Positions 9,301-16,020 of a DNA stretch of 43,288 nt are shown one piece after another. The stretch's first letter is position 1, and each line of letters starts with the position of its first letter. A program made the translations under genes and the position numbers. The notes beneath the pieces are model-generated. The model saw nothing but the letters and a program-made list of their open reading frames with translations, was not told the origin of the DNA and did no database searches. Origin of the DNA: Alphaproteobacteria bacterium (lineage in GTDB: Bacteria > Pseudomonadota > Alphaproteobacteria > Rs-D84); assembly GCA_017615655.1 (NCBI GenBank), contig JAFZZS010000006.1, positions 1 to 43,288 of the forward strand, given 5' to 3'.

Positions 9301-10444
9301 ACGCTTCTTCACGATTTGTGGTTTTGTCCGCAATAAGCGTATTACGCATATGCGCGGTCATCGTGGTGTTATCAATAGATATAAGCGAGATTTCCTTGAT
9401 ACCCAATTTTTCAATATCTGCCAATACTTCTTCGGTGATTTCTGTACCAGATTGATATAAAACCTGGTCACCGGACATAACCGGATCAAATAAATATTCA
9501 CCAATCAAAGCATCTGGCATAATACCAAATTCTTTGGATGAAGTTACAATCTTGTTCAAGCGTTTCGCATTCAGACGATCACCCTTGGACGCCAACACTT
9601 TTTTATCTTTTGGATTTATTAAATCATAACTAAGACGATATTTATCCAAACCTTCAAAAACATTAGTTGGACCAATCCACATCTTGCCATTCGTTTTTAA
9701 TGGAATGCGTTTATAAAACACGGACAAAATTTCTGTATCTGTCATACCACGAATTGTTGTTTTGCGTGGTTCGGCAATCCACTTTTTTTCGTCTTCGGCA
9801 CATGGCAAGCACCGCAATAACACTGTTGCAGGTATTTTACGGCGACGATCGATACGAACATAAATAATTCCTTTTGATTCTTCAAAATCAATCCATGAAC
9901 CATGTTCAGGAATTATACGTGCAGTATACGTAATAGGATTTCCAGCAATCTTGGCTTCTTTGGTTGTTGCGAATACAACACCTTGGGTACGATGCATCTG
10001 GGAAACAATAACACGTTCTACGCCCGATGCAATGAAACTGCCACGTTCAGTCATAAGTGGGACTTCGCCCATGAATATTTCTTGTTCTTTGATATCGCGC
10101 AGTGTTTTCTTACCATCTTCGGCGACATCCCATAAAATCAATCTCAGCTTCAATTTCAACTTGCTGGAATATGTCATCTTGCGTGCAAGGCATTCCTTTA
10201 CATTGTACGCAGGTTTTTCCAAATTGTATTCAACAAATTCCAACTCGGCGGCCCCCGCATAATCTCTGATAGGGAACATTGACGAGAATACATTTTGCAA
10301 TCCCATATTCTTGCGATTTTGTGGTGCAACATCTGCCTGCAAGAAATCCTTATAGGAATTGTATTGAATCTCGATCAAATCAGGAAGCGGAGTTTGCAAA
10401 AAACTTTTACCAAAAGATTTTCTAAGTTTCTGGATAACTGCCAT
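6308..10444 (-). CDS. rpoB: DNA-directed RNA polymerase subunit beta
   Basis: RpoB, 1378 aa, the catalytic-core subunit paired with RpoC. The rifampicin-pocket block ([31 protein letters not shown]), [17 protein letters not shown] and the C-terminal [20 protein letters not shown] motif are all present. One oddity: the CPIETPEG block, nearly invariant in bacteria, archaea and eukaryotes, reads CPINTPEG here, with Asn584 (codon AAC at 8695-8693) where E. coli has Glu565. An AAGGA ribosome binding site lies about 10 nt before the ATG. The 160-nt rplL-rpoB gap holds two strong hairpins. Confidence 0.99.
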   Translation of the reverse strand: [1378 protein letters not shown]

Positions 10445-10514
10445 GGGTTTCTATCCTTTTTTTTATTGTGCGTTTTGCAAACGAAACTATTGCGTATACT
10501 TTTTTTCGCCCGTT

Positions 10515-10569
10515 GCCCGCCAGTGGACTTTTCCATGGCGGGCACAGGTTTTGTCACGAACATCGTGAC
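10515..10569 (-). promoter_or_regulatory. Two strong hairpins in the rplL-rpoB gap
   Basis: Two perfect stems lie between rplL and rpoB: GTCACGA/TCGTGAC (10553-10569, 3-nt loop) and GCCCGCCA/TGGCGGGC (10515-10543, 13-nt loop). Neither is followed by a T-run on the minus strand. In E. coli the same gap holds an attenuator and an RNase III processing site that set rpoB below rplL. A similar role here is inference from position and structure. Confidence 0.6.
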
Positions 10570-10605
10570 CACTATTTTTGAACCATTTGGGTTCGGCGAA
10601 ATGAA

Positions 10606-10971
10606 TTATTTCAATTCCACCTTGGCCCCAGCTGCTTCGATGGTAGCTTTCATTTTTTCGGCTTCATCTTTTGCAACTGCTTCTTTCACAGCCTTTGGTG
10701 CAGATTCAACCAAAGCTTTGGCTTCACCCAATCCCAAACCTGTGATATCTTTAACTGCCTTGATAACAGCCAATTTGTTTGCACCGACATCTGTCAGAAC
10801 AACATCAAATTCGCTCTTTTCTTCTGCGGCAGCCGCAGCAGGACCCGCAGCAACTGCAACCGCAGCAGCAGCGCTAACGCCCCATGTTTCTTCTAATGCC
10901 TTGGACAATTCAACTGCTTCCAAGACAGTTAATTTTGACAATTCTTCAACTAATTTTTGAATGTCTGCCAT
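10606..10971 (-). CDS. rplL: 50S ribosomal protein L7/L12
   Basis: L12 stalk protein, 121 aa, which recruits translational GTPases to the ribosome. The N-terminal dimerisation helix region ([28 protein letters not shown]), an Ala-rich hinge (about residues 34-50) and the conserved C-terminal domain ([35 protein letters not shown]) are all clear. It follows rplJ by 45 nt, the usual rplJL pair. Confidence 0.98.
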   Translation of the reverse strand: MADIQKLVEELSKLTVLEAVELSKALEETWGVSAAAAVAVAAGPAAAAAEEKSEFDVVLTDVGANKLAVIKAVKDITGLGLGEAKALVESAPKAVKEAVAKDEAEKMKATIEAAGAKVELK

Positions 10972-11016
10972 TTTTTGCTCCTATTTATCTTTACTGGAAA
11001 GTTACATTCCAATAAT

Positions 11017-11496
11017 TTATTGATTCTTTTTTCCATACTCTGCCGAAACACGTGCAAGGCGCGACCCTGGTTCGACCAAGATACGTGCGATTGTACCACG
11101 AATTTCCAACAGCGACGGAAGCTTGGATAATTGCACAATGTCGTCCACACCCAAAACATCTGCGTCCATTTTACCACCAACGATGGTAAGGTTTGGATGC
11201 TCTTCGGCGAATTTAACCAAAACCTTGGTAACCGCCAAACCATCTGTCGCCACTGCAACCGCAGTTGGACGTTTCATCAGGTCAGATACAGGTGCGAAAT
11301 CGGTGTCTTGCAACGCCAATTTCATAAGACGGTTTTTTACAACCTTGAAAACCGAAACAAGTGGGCGCAATTCATTGCGTAACCCTTCCATTTCCTTGAC
11401 GGTAAGTCCGTGGTTTTCAACGACAAAAACACCGTTTGCATCTTTCAAGGACGACTGCAACGCTGAAATCAAACTAGATTTTTCTTCGCGTTTCAT
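11017..11496 (-). CDS. rplJ: 50S ribosomal protein L10
   Basis: L10, 159 aa, forms the base of the L7/L12 stalk and normally represses its own mRNA. The start is set at MKREEKSSLISALQSSLKDANG, which matches the usual L10 N-terminus. An upstream in-frame start at 11562 would translate through the leader hairpins and is rejected. Conserved blocks include VVKNRLMKLAL, PTAVA and the Gly-rich KMDADVLG region. The C-terminal helix that carries L12 dimers is present but short (ARILVEPGSRLARVSAEYGKK). Confidence 0.96.
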   Translation of the reverse strand: MKREEKSSLISALQSSLKDANGVFVVENHGLTVKEMEGLRNELRPLVSVFKVVKNRLMKLALQDTDFAPVSDLMKRPTAVAVATDGLAVTKVLVKFAEEHPNLTIVGGKMDADVLGVDDIVQLSKLPSLLEIRGTIARILVEPGSRLARVSAEYGKKNQ

Positions 11497-11697
11497 ATCT
11501 TTACCCTTACTTCTGATTTGTATGAAAGTATCATACAAACCCTTTCTTGTTAAACTTTCCATCCGGTTTTATCCGGGATGGGACCATTTCCTGTCCCAAA
11601 GAATTGTCTTTGTCTATGATGGAAATTAAGCGTTGCCGCACCATCAGTCTTGGACAGAAATTTCATCTGTGATTTGTGACGCACGCCACAAATCACA
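11497..11697 (-). promoter_or_regulatory. rplJ leader (L10-type autoregulatory leader region)
   Basis: The roughly 200 nt between rplA and rplJ contain three stems on the minus strand: GTGATTTGTG/CACAAATCAC (11670-11697) just after rplA, a CCATC-CCGG/CCGGATGG stem (11559-11581), and TTTGTATGA/TCATACAAA (11517-11539) just before the ATG. L10 leaders in this position bind the L10-L12 complex and control translation of rplJL. Assignment here is by position and hairpins; the kink-turn was not proven. Confidence 0.55.
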
Positions 11698-11700
11698 TTA

Positions 11701-12375
11701 TTATTTTGCATCAATATGCAGACCAGGTCCCTGGGTTGTTGCAACTGCAATCCCAAGTATATATTGACCTTTGCACGATGCAGGTTTTACCTTTTTCAAT
11801 TGGTCAACCAATGCATTCGCATTTTCAACCAACTTATCAGTCGAGAACGACAATTTACCAATACCCGCATGAATGATACCATTCTTTTCTGCGCGATATT
11901 CGATTTGTCCCGCCTTGGCATTTGCAACTGCAGACGCAACATCATTTGTAACTGTCCCCAACTTTGGATTCGGCATCAAGCCCTTTGGCCCCAAAACGCG
12001 TGCGACCTTGGACATCTTTGGCATCATTTCTGGGGTTGCGATAACGCGGTCAAAATCAATTTGACCACCCGCAACTTTTTCAATCAAATCTTCGCCACCA
12101 ACGACATCTGCGCCCGCCTTTTTGGCTTCGTCTTGTTTATCATTAGTAAACACCGCCACGCGAACCTTTTTCCCGGTACCATTTGGCAAAGACAACATTC
12201 CACGAATGTTTTGATCTGCCTTGGTTACATCGATTGAAAGACGAACCGCGATTTCCAGTGTTTCGTCAAACTTTTTTGAACTGTATGGACGCAATGCTTC
12301 GATTGCATCTGCAAAAGAATAAGTTTTTGCAGTATCCAAATCAGCCCAAGTCTTTTGTCTTTTTGTAATTCTCAT
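11701..12375 (-). CDS. rplA: 50S ribosomal protein L1
   Basis: L1, 224 aa, the mobile L1 stalk protein that helps deacylated tRNA leave the ribosome. Typical family blocks are seen: RMRITKRQK-like start, FDETLEIAVRLSIDVTKADQNIRGMLSLPNGTGK, and the RNA-binding stretch GPKGLMPNPKLGTV. It starts 3 nt after the rplK stop and is probably translationally coupled to it. Confidence 0.98.
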   Translation of the reverse strand: MRITKRQKTWADLDTAKTYSFADAIEALRPYSSKKFDETLEIAVRLSIDVTKADQNIRGMLSLPNGTGKKVRVAVFTNDKQDEAKKAGADVVGGEDLIEKVAGGQIDFDRVIATPEMMPKMSKVARVLGPKGLMPNPKLGTVTNDVASAVANAKAGQIEYRAEKNGIIHAGIGKLSFSTDKLVENANALVDQLKKVKPASCKGQYILGIAVATTQGPGLHIDAK

Positions 12376-12378
12376 GGC

Positions 12379-12810
12379 TTATTCCTCCACCTTTACGCCC
12401 ATTGAACGGCATTGACCCGCAACGATATTCATTGCAGATTCAATGGTAGAGCAATTCAAGTCTGGCATTTTATTTTCGGCAATTTCTTTGATTTGCGCTT
12501 TGGTTATTGTGCCAACGAAATCACGCCCAGGTTTATGGGAACCGATTTTCAACTTCAACGCCTTTTTAATATAATAAGACACCGGTGGCAATTTCATAAT
12601 AAATTCGAAACTGCGGTCTGTATAAACAGTAATTATACATGGAATCGGCATACCCGGTTCTTTATCAGACGTTTTGTCGTTAAACTGTTTGCAGAATTCG
12701 GCGATATTAACACCCGCCGCACCTAACGCCGGTCCGATTGGTGGCGCAGGATTTGCTTGTTTTGCGGGGACAACAAGTTTCACAATCCCCTTAAGTTCTT
12801 TTTTTGCCAT
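12379..12810 (-). CDS. rplK: 50S ribosomal protein L11
   Basis: L11, 143 aa, part of the GTPase-associated centre, needed for RelA-dependent stringent response in species that have it. The N-terminal [35 protein letters not shown] block and the C-terminal RNA-binding domain (KMPDLNC...[14 protein letters not shown]) are clear. An AGGAT ribosome binding site precedes the ATG. The 102-nt gap to nusG contains a dyad (GTGGTAGATGCGCC/GCACCAC region around 12841-12867). Confidence 0.98.
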   Translation of the reverse strand: MAKKELKGIVKLVVPAKQANPAPPIGPALGAAGVNIAEFCKQFNDKTSDKEPGMPIPCIITVYTDRSFEFIMKLPPVSYYIKKALKLKIGSHKPGRDFVGTITKAQIKEIAENKMPDLNCSTIESAMNIVAGQCRSMGVKVEE

Positions 12811-12912
12811 ATCCTAATCCTTTTTTTTGTTTTTTGGATTTGTGGTGCGATGTGGCGCATCTACCACAGTTATTTTGCATGCCTTGCACATGCCCGCCGA
12901 TTTACTAATCGG

Positions 12913-13446
12913 TTAAACTCTTTCAACCTGTTCGAATTCAAGGTCAACGCTTGTTTCACGACCAAAGACCAAAATAGTCACCGTCATTTTCTGTTTTACA
13001 TTGTCAACCTCGGCCACGACACCATTAAAGTTTGCAAACGGTCCATCAATAACATGAACTTCTTGACCGACCTCGTACACCATATCATCTGGAACGGTAC
13101 TGCCTTCTTCTACTTGCTTTAACAGGCGGCGTGCTTCTTCTTCGCTAACCGCGACAGGTTTTTGACGCGCACCCAGGAACATTACGACCTGGGGCATCAA
13201 TTTCACCAGCGAGAATGTTTCATTATTCATAACCATTTGAACAACGATATACCCGGGGAAAAACTTTTTTTCTGTTTTAACGCGTTTACCAGCCTTGATT
13301 TCGGTTACTTCACGTGTGGGAACCAATATTTCACCGAAATACGCATTCAAGCGGCGTTTATCAATCTGTTCACGCAGGTTGCGTGCGACCTTGTCCTCGC
13401 AGCCAGTATGAACATTTACGACAAACCATTGCATTTTATCTTCCAT
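12913..13446 (-). CDS. nusG: Transcription termination/antitermination protein NusG
   Basis: NusG, 177 aa, binds RNA polymerase through its NGN domain and links it to Rho or ribosomal S10 through the KOW domain. The N-terminal QWFVVNVHTGCEDKVARNL, the FFPGYIVVQMVM stretch and the C-terminal KOW motif (GQEVHVIDGPFANFNGVVAEVD) are clear. The ATG at 13446 is preferred to the one 12 nt inside because an AGGGA site lies about 8 nt upstream. The gene sits between secE and rplK as usual. Confidence 0.97.
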   Translation of the reverse strand: MEDKMQWFVVNVHTGCEDKVARNLREQIDKRRLNAYFGEILVPTREVTEIKAGKRVKTEKKFFPGYIVVQMVMNNETFSLVKLMPQVVMFLGARQKPVAVSEEEARRLLKQVEEGSTVPDDMVYEVGQEVHVIDGPFANFNGVVAEVDNVKQKMTVTILVFGRETSVDLEFEQVERV

Positions 13447-13470
13447 TATATATTCCCTTTGGCAAACACA

Positions 13471-13650
13471 TTAGAAAATCCAACTGACAAGTGCATTCAA
13501 AATACTGTCAATCACAAAGAAAAACAGTGCTGCAAGCCCCGAAAACACCAAAATCATGACGGTTGCACGTACAACTTCGGACCGCGTTGGCCAAACAATT
13601 TTGAACCATTCGCTGCGAACACCACGTATAAAATCTAGTATTTTTTTCAT
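13471..13650 (-). CDS. secE: Preprotein translocase subunit SecE
   Basis: SecE, 59 aa from the ATG at 13650, a single-span clamp of the SecYEG channel. The FIRGVRSEWFKIVWPTRSEV amphipathic helix is the family signature, followed by one transmembrane helix (VMILVFSGLAALFFFVIDSIL). A TTG at 13662 would add four residues (MVRS); the ATG with the usual short MKK start is preferred, though neither has a strong ribosome binding site. It lies between tRNA-Trp and nusG, the common proteobacterial order. Confidence 0.95.
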   Translation of the reverse strand: MKKILDFIRGVRSEWFKIVWPTRSEVVRATVMILVFSGLAALFFFVIDSILNALVSWIF

Positions 13651-13703
13651 TGAACGCACCAATTACCTTTATTTTCATAAAAATAACTCAAACACACGAA
13701 ATG

Positions 13704-13777
13704 TGGCAGGGGCAGAAGGAATCGAACCCTCATCCGCGGTTTTGGAGACCGATGTTCTACCATTGAACCATGCCCCT
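13704..13777 (-). tRNA. tRNA-Trp (anticodon CCA)
   Basis: A complete 74-nt cloverleaf on the minus strand: acceptor AGGGGCA/TGCCCCT, anticodon loop with CCA (complement of 13743-13745), T-arm GGGTTCGATTCC, and an encoded 3' CCA. It is the first gene of the secE-nusG-rpl-rpo cluster. Confidence 0.97.
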
Positions 13778-13833
13778 GTGGAACCCCAGGAAAATCATGC
13801 CTTTGGCCCAAACTCATTCCGATATTCTGCGAT

Positions 13834-13861
13834 AGGTTAGCACACCTGCGCAAAAAATCAA
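13834..13861 (-). promoter_or_regulatory. Proximal promoter of the tRNA-Trp/ribosomal cluster
   Basis: On the minus strand TTGATT (13861-13856) is separated by 16 bp from TAACCT (13839-13834). Predicted start near 13827, about 50 nt before the tRNA. The -10 is only a fair match. Confidence 0.5.
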
Positions 13862-13869
13862 GCGCAAAT

Positions 13870-13898
13870 ATTATATTTTTTTTTATTATTTGGCGCAA
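13870..13898 (-). promoter_or_regulatory. Distal promoter of the tRNA-Trp/ribosomal cluster
   Basis: On the minus strand TTGCGC (13898-13893), a 17-bp spacer and a perfect TATAAT (13875-13870). It lies back to back with the plus-strand promoter at 13944-13972, so this interval is a divergent promoter region. Confidence 0.65.
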
Positions 13899-13943
13899 GT
13901 GTTTTTTTACCAATAGCCGACCATTAATCAAACTAAAGGGGTA

Positions 13944-13972
13944 TTGACGCAATTAAAGATTTATGATATTAT
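13944..13972 (+). promoter_or_regulatory. Strong promoter for the structured leader
   Basis: TTGACG (13944-13949), exactly 17 bp, then TATTAT (13967-13972): five of six matches in each box. The predicted start, about 13978-13980, is the first base of the first hairpin of the structured leader. Confidence 0.8.
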
Positions 13973-13978
13973 TCATGT

Positions 13979-14260
13979 GAACCAGATGGGAATCTGGCTC
14001 GGGACGGTAAGAGGTCCCATGTACATCCGGTGCAATGCATCGTAATCCGAAGTGATTCCTGTGTTTTTGCACCGTACTTATACCCCAACATTGTCGGGGT
14101 GCCGATGGCTATATATCGAAGGCCATCGGAATCGTTGATGTACATGATTCTCTTAACACCCCGACCGTCAATTTCCATTGACGGTTGTTTTAATCCCCTT
14201 CGCTGGCGAAGGGGGCGGACCGGAAAAGCCGGTGGGGCAGTGGTAAAACAAATGGAGGGA
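13979..14260 (+). ncRNA. Highly structured leader RNA / candidate cis-regulatory or small RNA
   Basis: From the predicted transcription start the RNA can form at least eight stems. P1 is CCAGAT/ATCTGG (13982-13997). P2 is GGGAC/GTCCC (14001-14018). P3 is a long-range stem, CATGTACATC/GATGTACATG (14018-14027 with 14137-14146). P3 encloses CGGTGCAA/TTGCACCG (14028-14035 with 14067-14074), ACCCC/GGGGT (14082-14100) and CCGATGGC/GCCATCGG (14102-14129). After it come CCGTCAA/TTGACGG (14165-14184), which is followed by TTGTTTT and is terminator-like, CCCCTTCG/CGAAGGGG (14195-14214) and ACCGG/CCGGT (14219-14233). The region is clearly more GC-rich than its surroundings. It could be a 5' leader of the exported protein gene that follows, or a separate RNA of about 215 nt with read-through. 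It does not show the hallmarks of tmRNA, RNase P, 6S or SRP RNA. Confidence 0.7.
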
Positions 14261-14264
14261 ATCT

Positions 14265-15155
14265 ATGAAAAAGATTTTATTAACATCAATAATCACAATT
14301 GTTACCGGAATAACAGTGGCAAATGCTACGGATGGTGATAAAAAGGTTACATCCAAAAATTATGTTGATACCGCAGTTGCAACGAAACAGGATGTAATTG
14401 ATGCTGCTATGTTAGAAATAACTACTCCAAAGGGTTATACAGCTACTTTGCCCACATTAGTTAGTTATGACAATGTAGACCATTTAACTGGTACTAAATA
14501 TGGTGTTGTTAGTAATCAATCACAATATGATGTTGTGTTAGAAAATGAGAGTCTTTCTACCAGTATACCGTCAATGAATCTTATACATTCTGAACTTGAA
14601 GATATCTATCGAAATATTTCTTTAAAACAGGATGAAATATTGCGTTCAGGGTATGGAGGGAGTTTGACTAATCCAGTTGCGATTTCGTCGGTGACAAACG
14701 GTTATCTGAACCCTAGTATTAAAGGAACGGGTTTAGTAACCAAAACAGATACAGATGGTATGGTTGGTGAACGTAAGATATTTGAGGCGAGCGATGTTTC
14801 GGGATATCATGCACAAGGCTTGACCCAAAATGAAAAAGATGTCCAAGACATATCTATTCCGACCGTTGGTGCAATGATGAATGCAATTACGAATAACCAA
14901 GTAACTTTGCCAACCGGCGCCGCGGGGAATGTTGTTACATATGATTCCAATGGGGCAATTGGGGGTTCGGTTGCAACATATACCGGTGCGGCGGCATACA
15001 ATGCCACAAATGATTCCGCCAAGATTCCCACAATGGCGGGGGTCACAAATTATGCCCAGGCGAAAAAGGTATGTGTCGGATGGCTGGACGGGACGACAAC
15101 ACCCGATTCAACACATACCGATGCAAATTGTGCACTGTGGAATTTGCCGGATTAG
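14265..15155 (+). CDS. Exported fibre- or adhesin-like protein, family not recognised
   Basis: 296 aa with a clear signal peptide (MKKILLTSIITIVTGITVANA, cut near residue 21) and a GGAGG ribosome binding site 6 nt upstream. The mature start, VTSKNYVDTAVATKQD, resembles the short linker repeats of phage tail-fibre and trimeric fibre-like proteins. The rest is rich in Thr, Asn, Ser and Gly with few charges, fitting extended beta structure. Two motifs near residues 218-236 (TGAAGNVVTYDSNGAIGGSVATY) look like a beta-repeat. Two Cys in the last 30 residues (KVCVGWLDG, NCALWNLPD) may form a disulfide. Its mRNA starts with the structured leader at 13979, and a terminator follows at 15186. A surface or secreted role is inference. 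Confidence 0.75.
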   Translation: MKKILLTSIITIVTGITVANATDGDKKVTSKNYVDTAVATKQDVIDAAMLEITTPKGYTATLPTLVSYDNVDHLTGTKYGVVSNQSQYDVVLENESLSTSIPSMNLIHSELEDIYRNISLKQDEILRSGYGGSLTNPVAISSVTNGYLNPSIKGTGLVTKTDTDGMVGERKIFEASDVSGYHAQGLTQNEKDVQDISIPTVGAMMNAITNNQVTLPTGAAGNVVTYDSNGAIGGSVATYTGAAAYNATNDSAKIPTMAGVTNYAQAKKVCVGWLDGTTTPDSTHTDANCALWNLPD

Positions 15156-15159
15156 TGGG

Positions 15160-15265
15160 ATAGTGGTTAGTGTAAGTGGTTAGTGAAAACGGTTGCGGTG
15201 ACAACCGTTTTTTCTCGTCATACTGTATCATTTACTAACCACTAAAAACTTACACTAACACTAAA
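15160..15265. repeat. TTAGTG-type palindromic repeat, copy 3
   Basis: The left arm TAGTGGTTAGTGTAAGTGG (from about 15169) and the right arm TTACTAACCACTAAAAACTT (from about 15231) with TTACACTAACACTA are complementary and enclose a separate intrinsic terminator (15186-15213). It shares the GTGGTTAGTG unit with the copies at 2060 and 6228. Confidence 0.65.
15186..15213 (+). terminator. Intrinsic terminator after the exported protein gene
   Basis: AAAACGGTTG/CAACCGTTTT stem with a 6-nt loop and a trailing T-run, nested inside repeat copy 3. It separates the exported protein gene from the virB8 operon. Confidence 0.85.
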
Positions 15266-15273
15266 AAAAACAC

Positions 15274-15303
15274 TTGCATTGGGTATAACAATTTTTCTAC
15301 AAT
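15274..15303 (+). promoter_or_regulatory. Promoter of the virB8-virB9-virB10 operon
   Basis: TTGCAT (15274-15279), an 18-bp spacer and TACAAT (15298-15303, five of six). Predicted start near 15310, about 20 nt before the virB8 start. Confidence 0.6.
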
Positions 15304-15330
15304 CACTTTAAGTACAGGGAGAGTTATGTC

Positions 15331-15990
15331 GTGCAACGCCGCGTAGAACCGCCAATTTTGCTATCAAGATTACTGATGTTCGTGTTTGCAGGAACTGCTG
15401 TGGTGTTGTTCGTGCTGTTTATGACATTGGGAAAAATGTTTCCACTTAATCGGCCCGAGGTTTTCTTTGTTACCACACGTCCAACAAGTTCTACGGTTGT
15501 GCAAATATCTGAAATGCCACCAAGCGCGGAAAACATGGATTTATACAAGCGTGCATTTGTCATGGAATATGTTCGTGCACGTAACGAAGTTGAACAAAAT
15601 ACCTCTTTTATGCGACAAAAGTGGGGTAATGCCGATGGCGGTGTTATCGCGGCATGGTCAACACCGGCGGTTTATCAGGCGTTTACACGCACGGAAATGT
15701 TTACGGCACTTAATGGCGAATACCCGGAATTTGAATTTAAATGCCCGGTTGATATAATTGGAACCCCAAAAATGTTCCGCGAAAATCTGTATACGGTAAA
15801 AATGCGGTTCTATTGCGAATATAGTGGTGGACAAACAACAGTAAAAGATTATACAATTCGTGTCGGTTTGACGGTTGATGATAATTCTCAGATTCAATGG
15901 ACAAATCGACTGGATAATCCATTGGGACTTAAGGTTTCTGAATATACTGTCGAAGGTGGCGCAGATCCACTGGATACGGTACACAAGTGA
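15331..15990 (+). CDS. virB8: Type IV secretion protein VirB8
   Basis: 219 aa with a short cytoplasmic N-terminus, one membrane span (about residues 13-35, LMFVFAGTAVVLFVLFMTLG) and a periplasmic domain. It shows VirB8 hallmarks: the YVRARNEVE stretch and the C-terminal NPLGLKVSEYTV block. VirB8 is an inner-membrane assembly factor of the type IV secretion channel. The start is GTG at 15331 with AGGGAGAG 8 nt upstream. A nearer ATG at 15325 is out of frame and hits a stop after five codons. It is followed by virB9 and virB10, in the order of the standard T4SS operon. Confidence 0.88.
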   Translation: MQRRVEPPILLSRLLMFVFAGTAVVLFVLFMTLGKMFPLNRPEVFFVTTRPTSSTVVQISEMPPSAENMDLYKRAFVMEYVRARNEVEQNTSFMRQKWGNADGGVIAAWSTPAVYQAFTRTEMFTALNGEYPEFEFKCPVDIIGTPKMFRENLYTVKMRFYCEYSGGQTTVKDYTIRVGLTVDDNSQIQWTNRLDNPLGLKVSEYTVEGGADPLDTVHK

Positions 15991-16020
15991 TAACCGTTAC
16001 AAAAAGCAAGGAAAGGAAAG

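Noticed and set aside
11017..11562. Upstream start of rplJ at 11562
   Set aside because: It would translate the leader hairpins and gives an N-terminus unlike L10; ATG at 11496 matches the family.
13979..14040. Cobalamin riboswitch
   Set aside because: GGGAA and GGTGCAA words are present, but the B12-box and its spacing are not, and the downstream gene has no link to cobalamin.
13969..14178. Minus-strand ORF of 69 codons over the structured leader
   Set aside because: It lies antisense to the hairpin region and has no ribosome binding site or family; its frame is explained by inverted repeats in the RNA.
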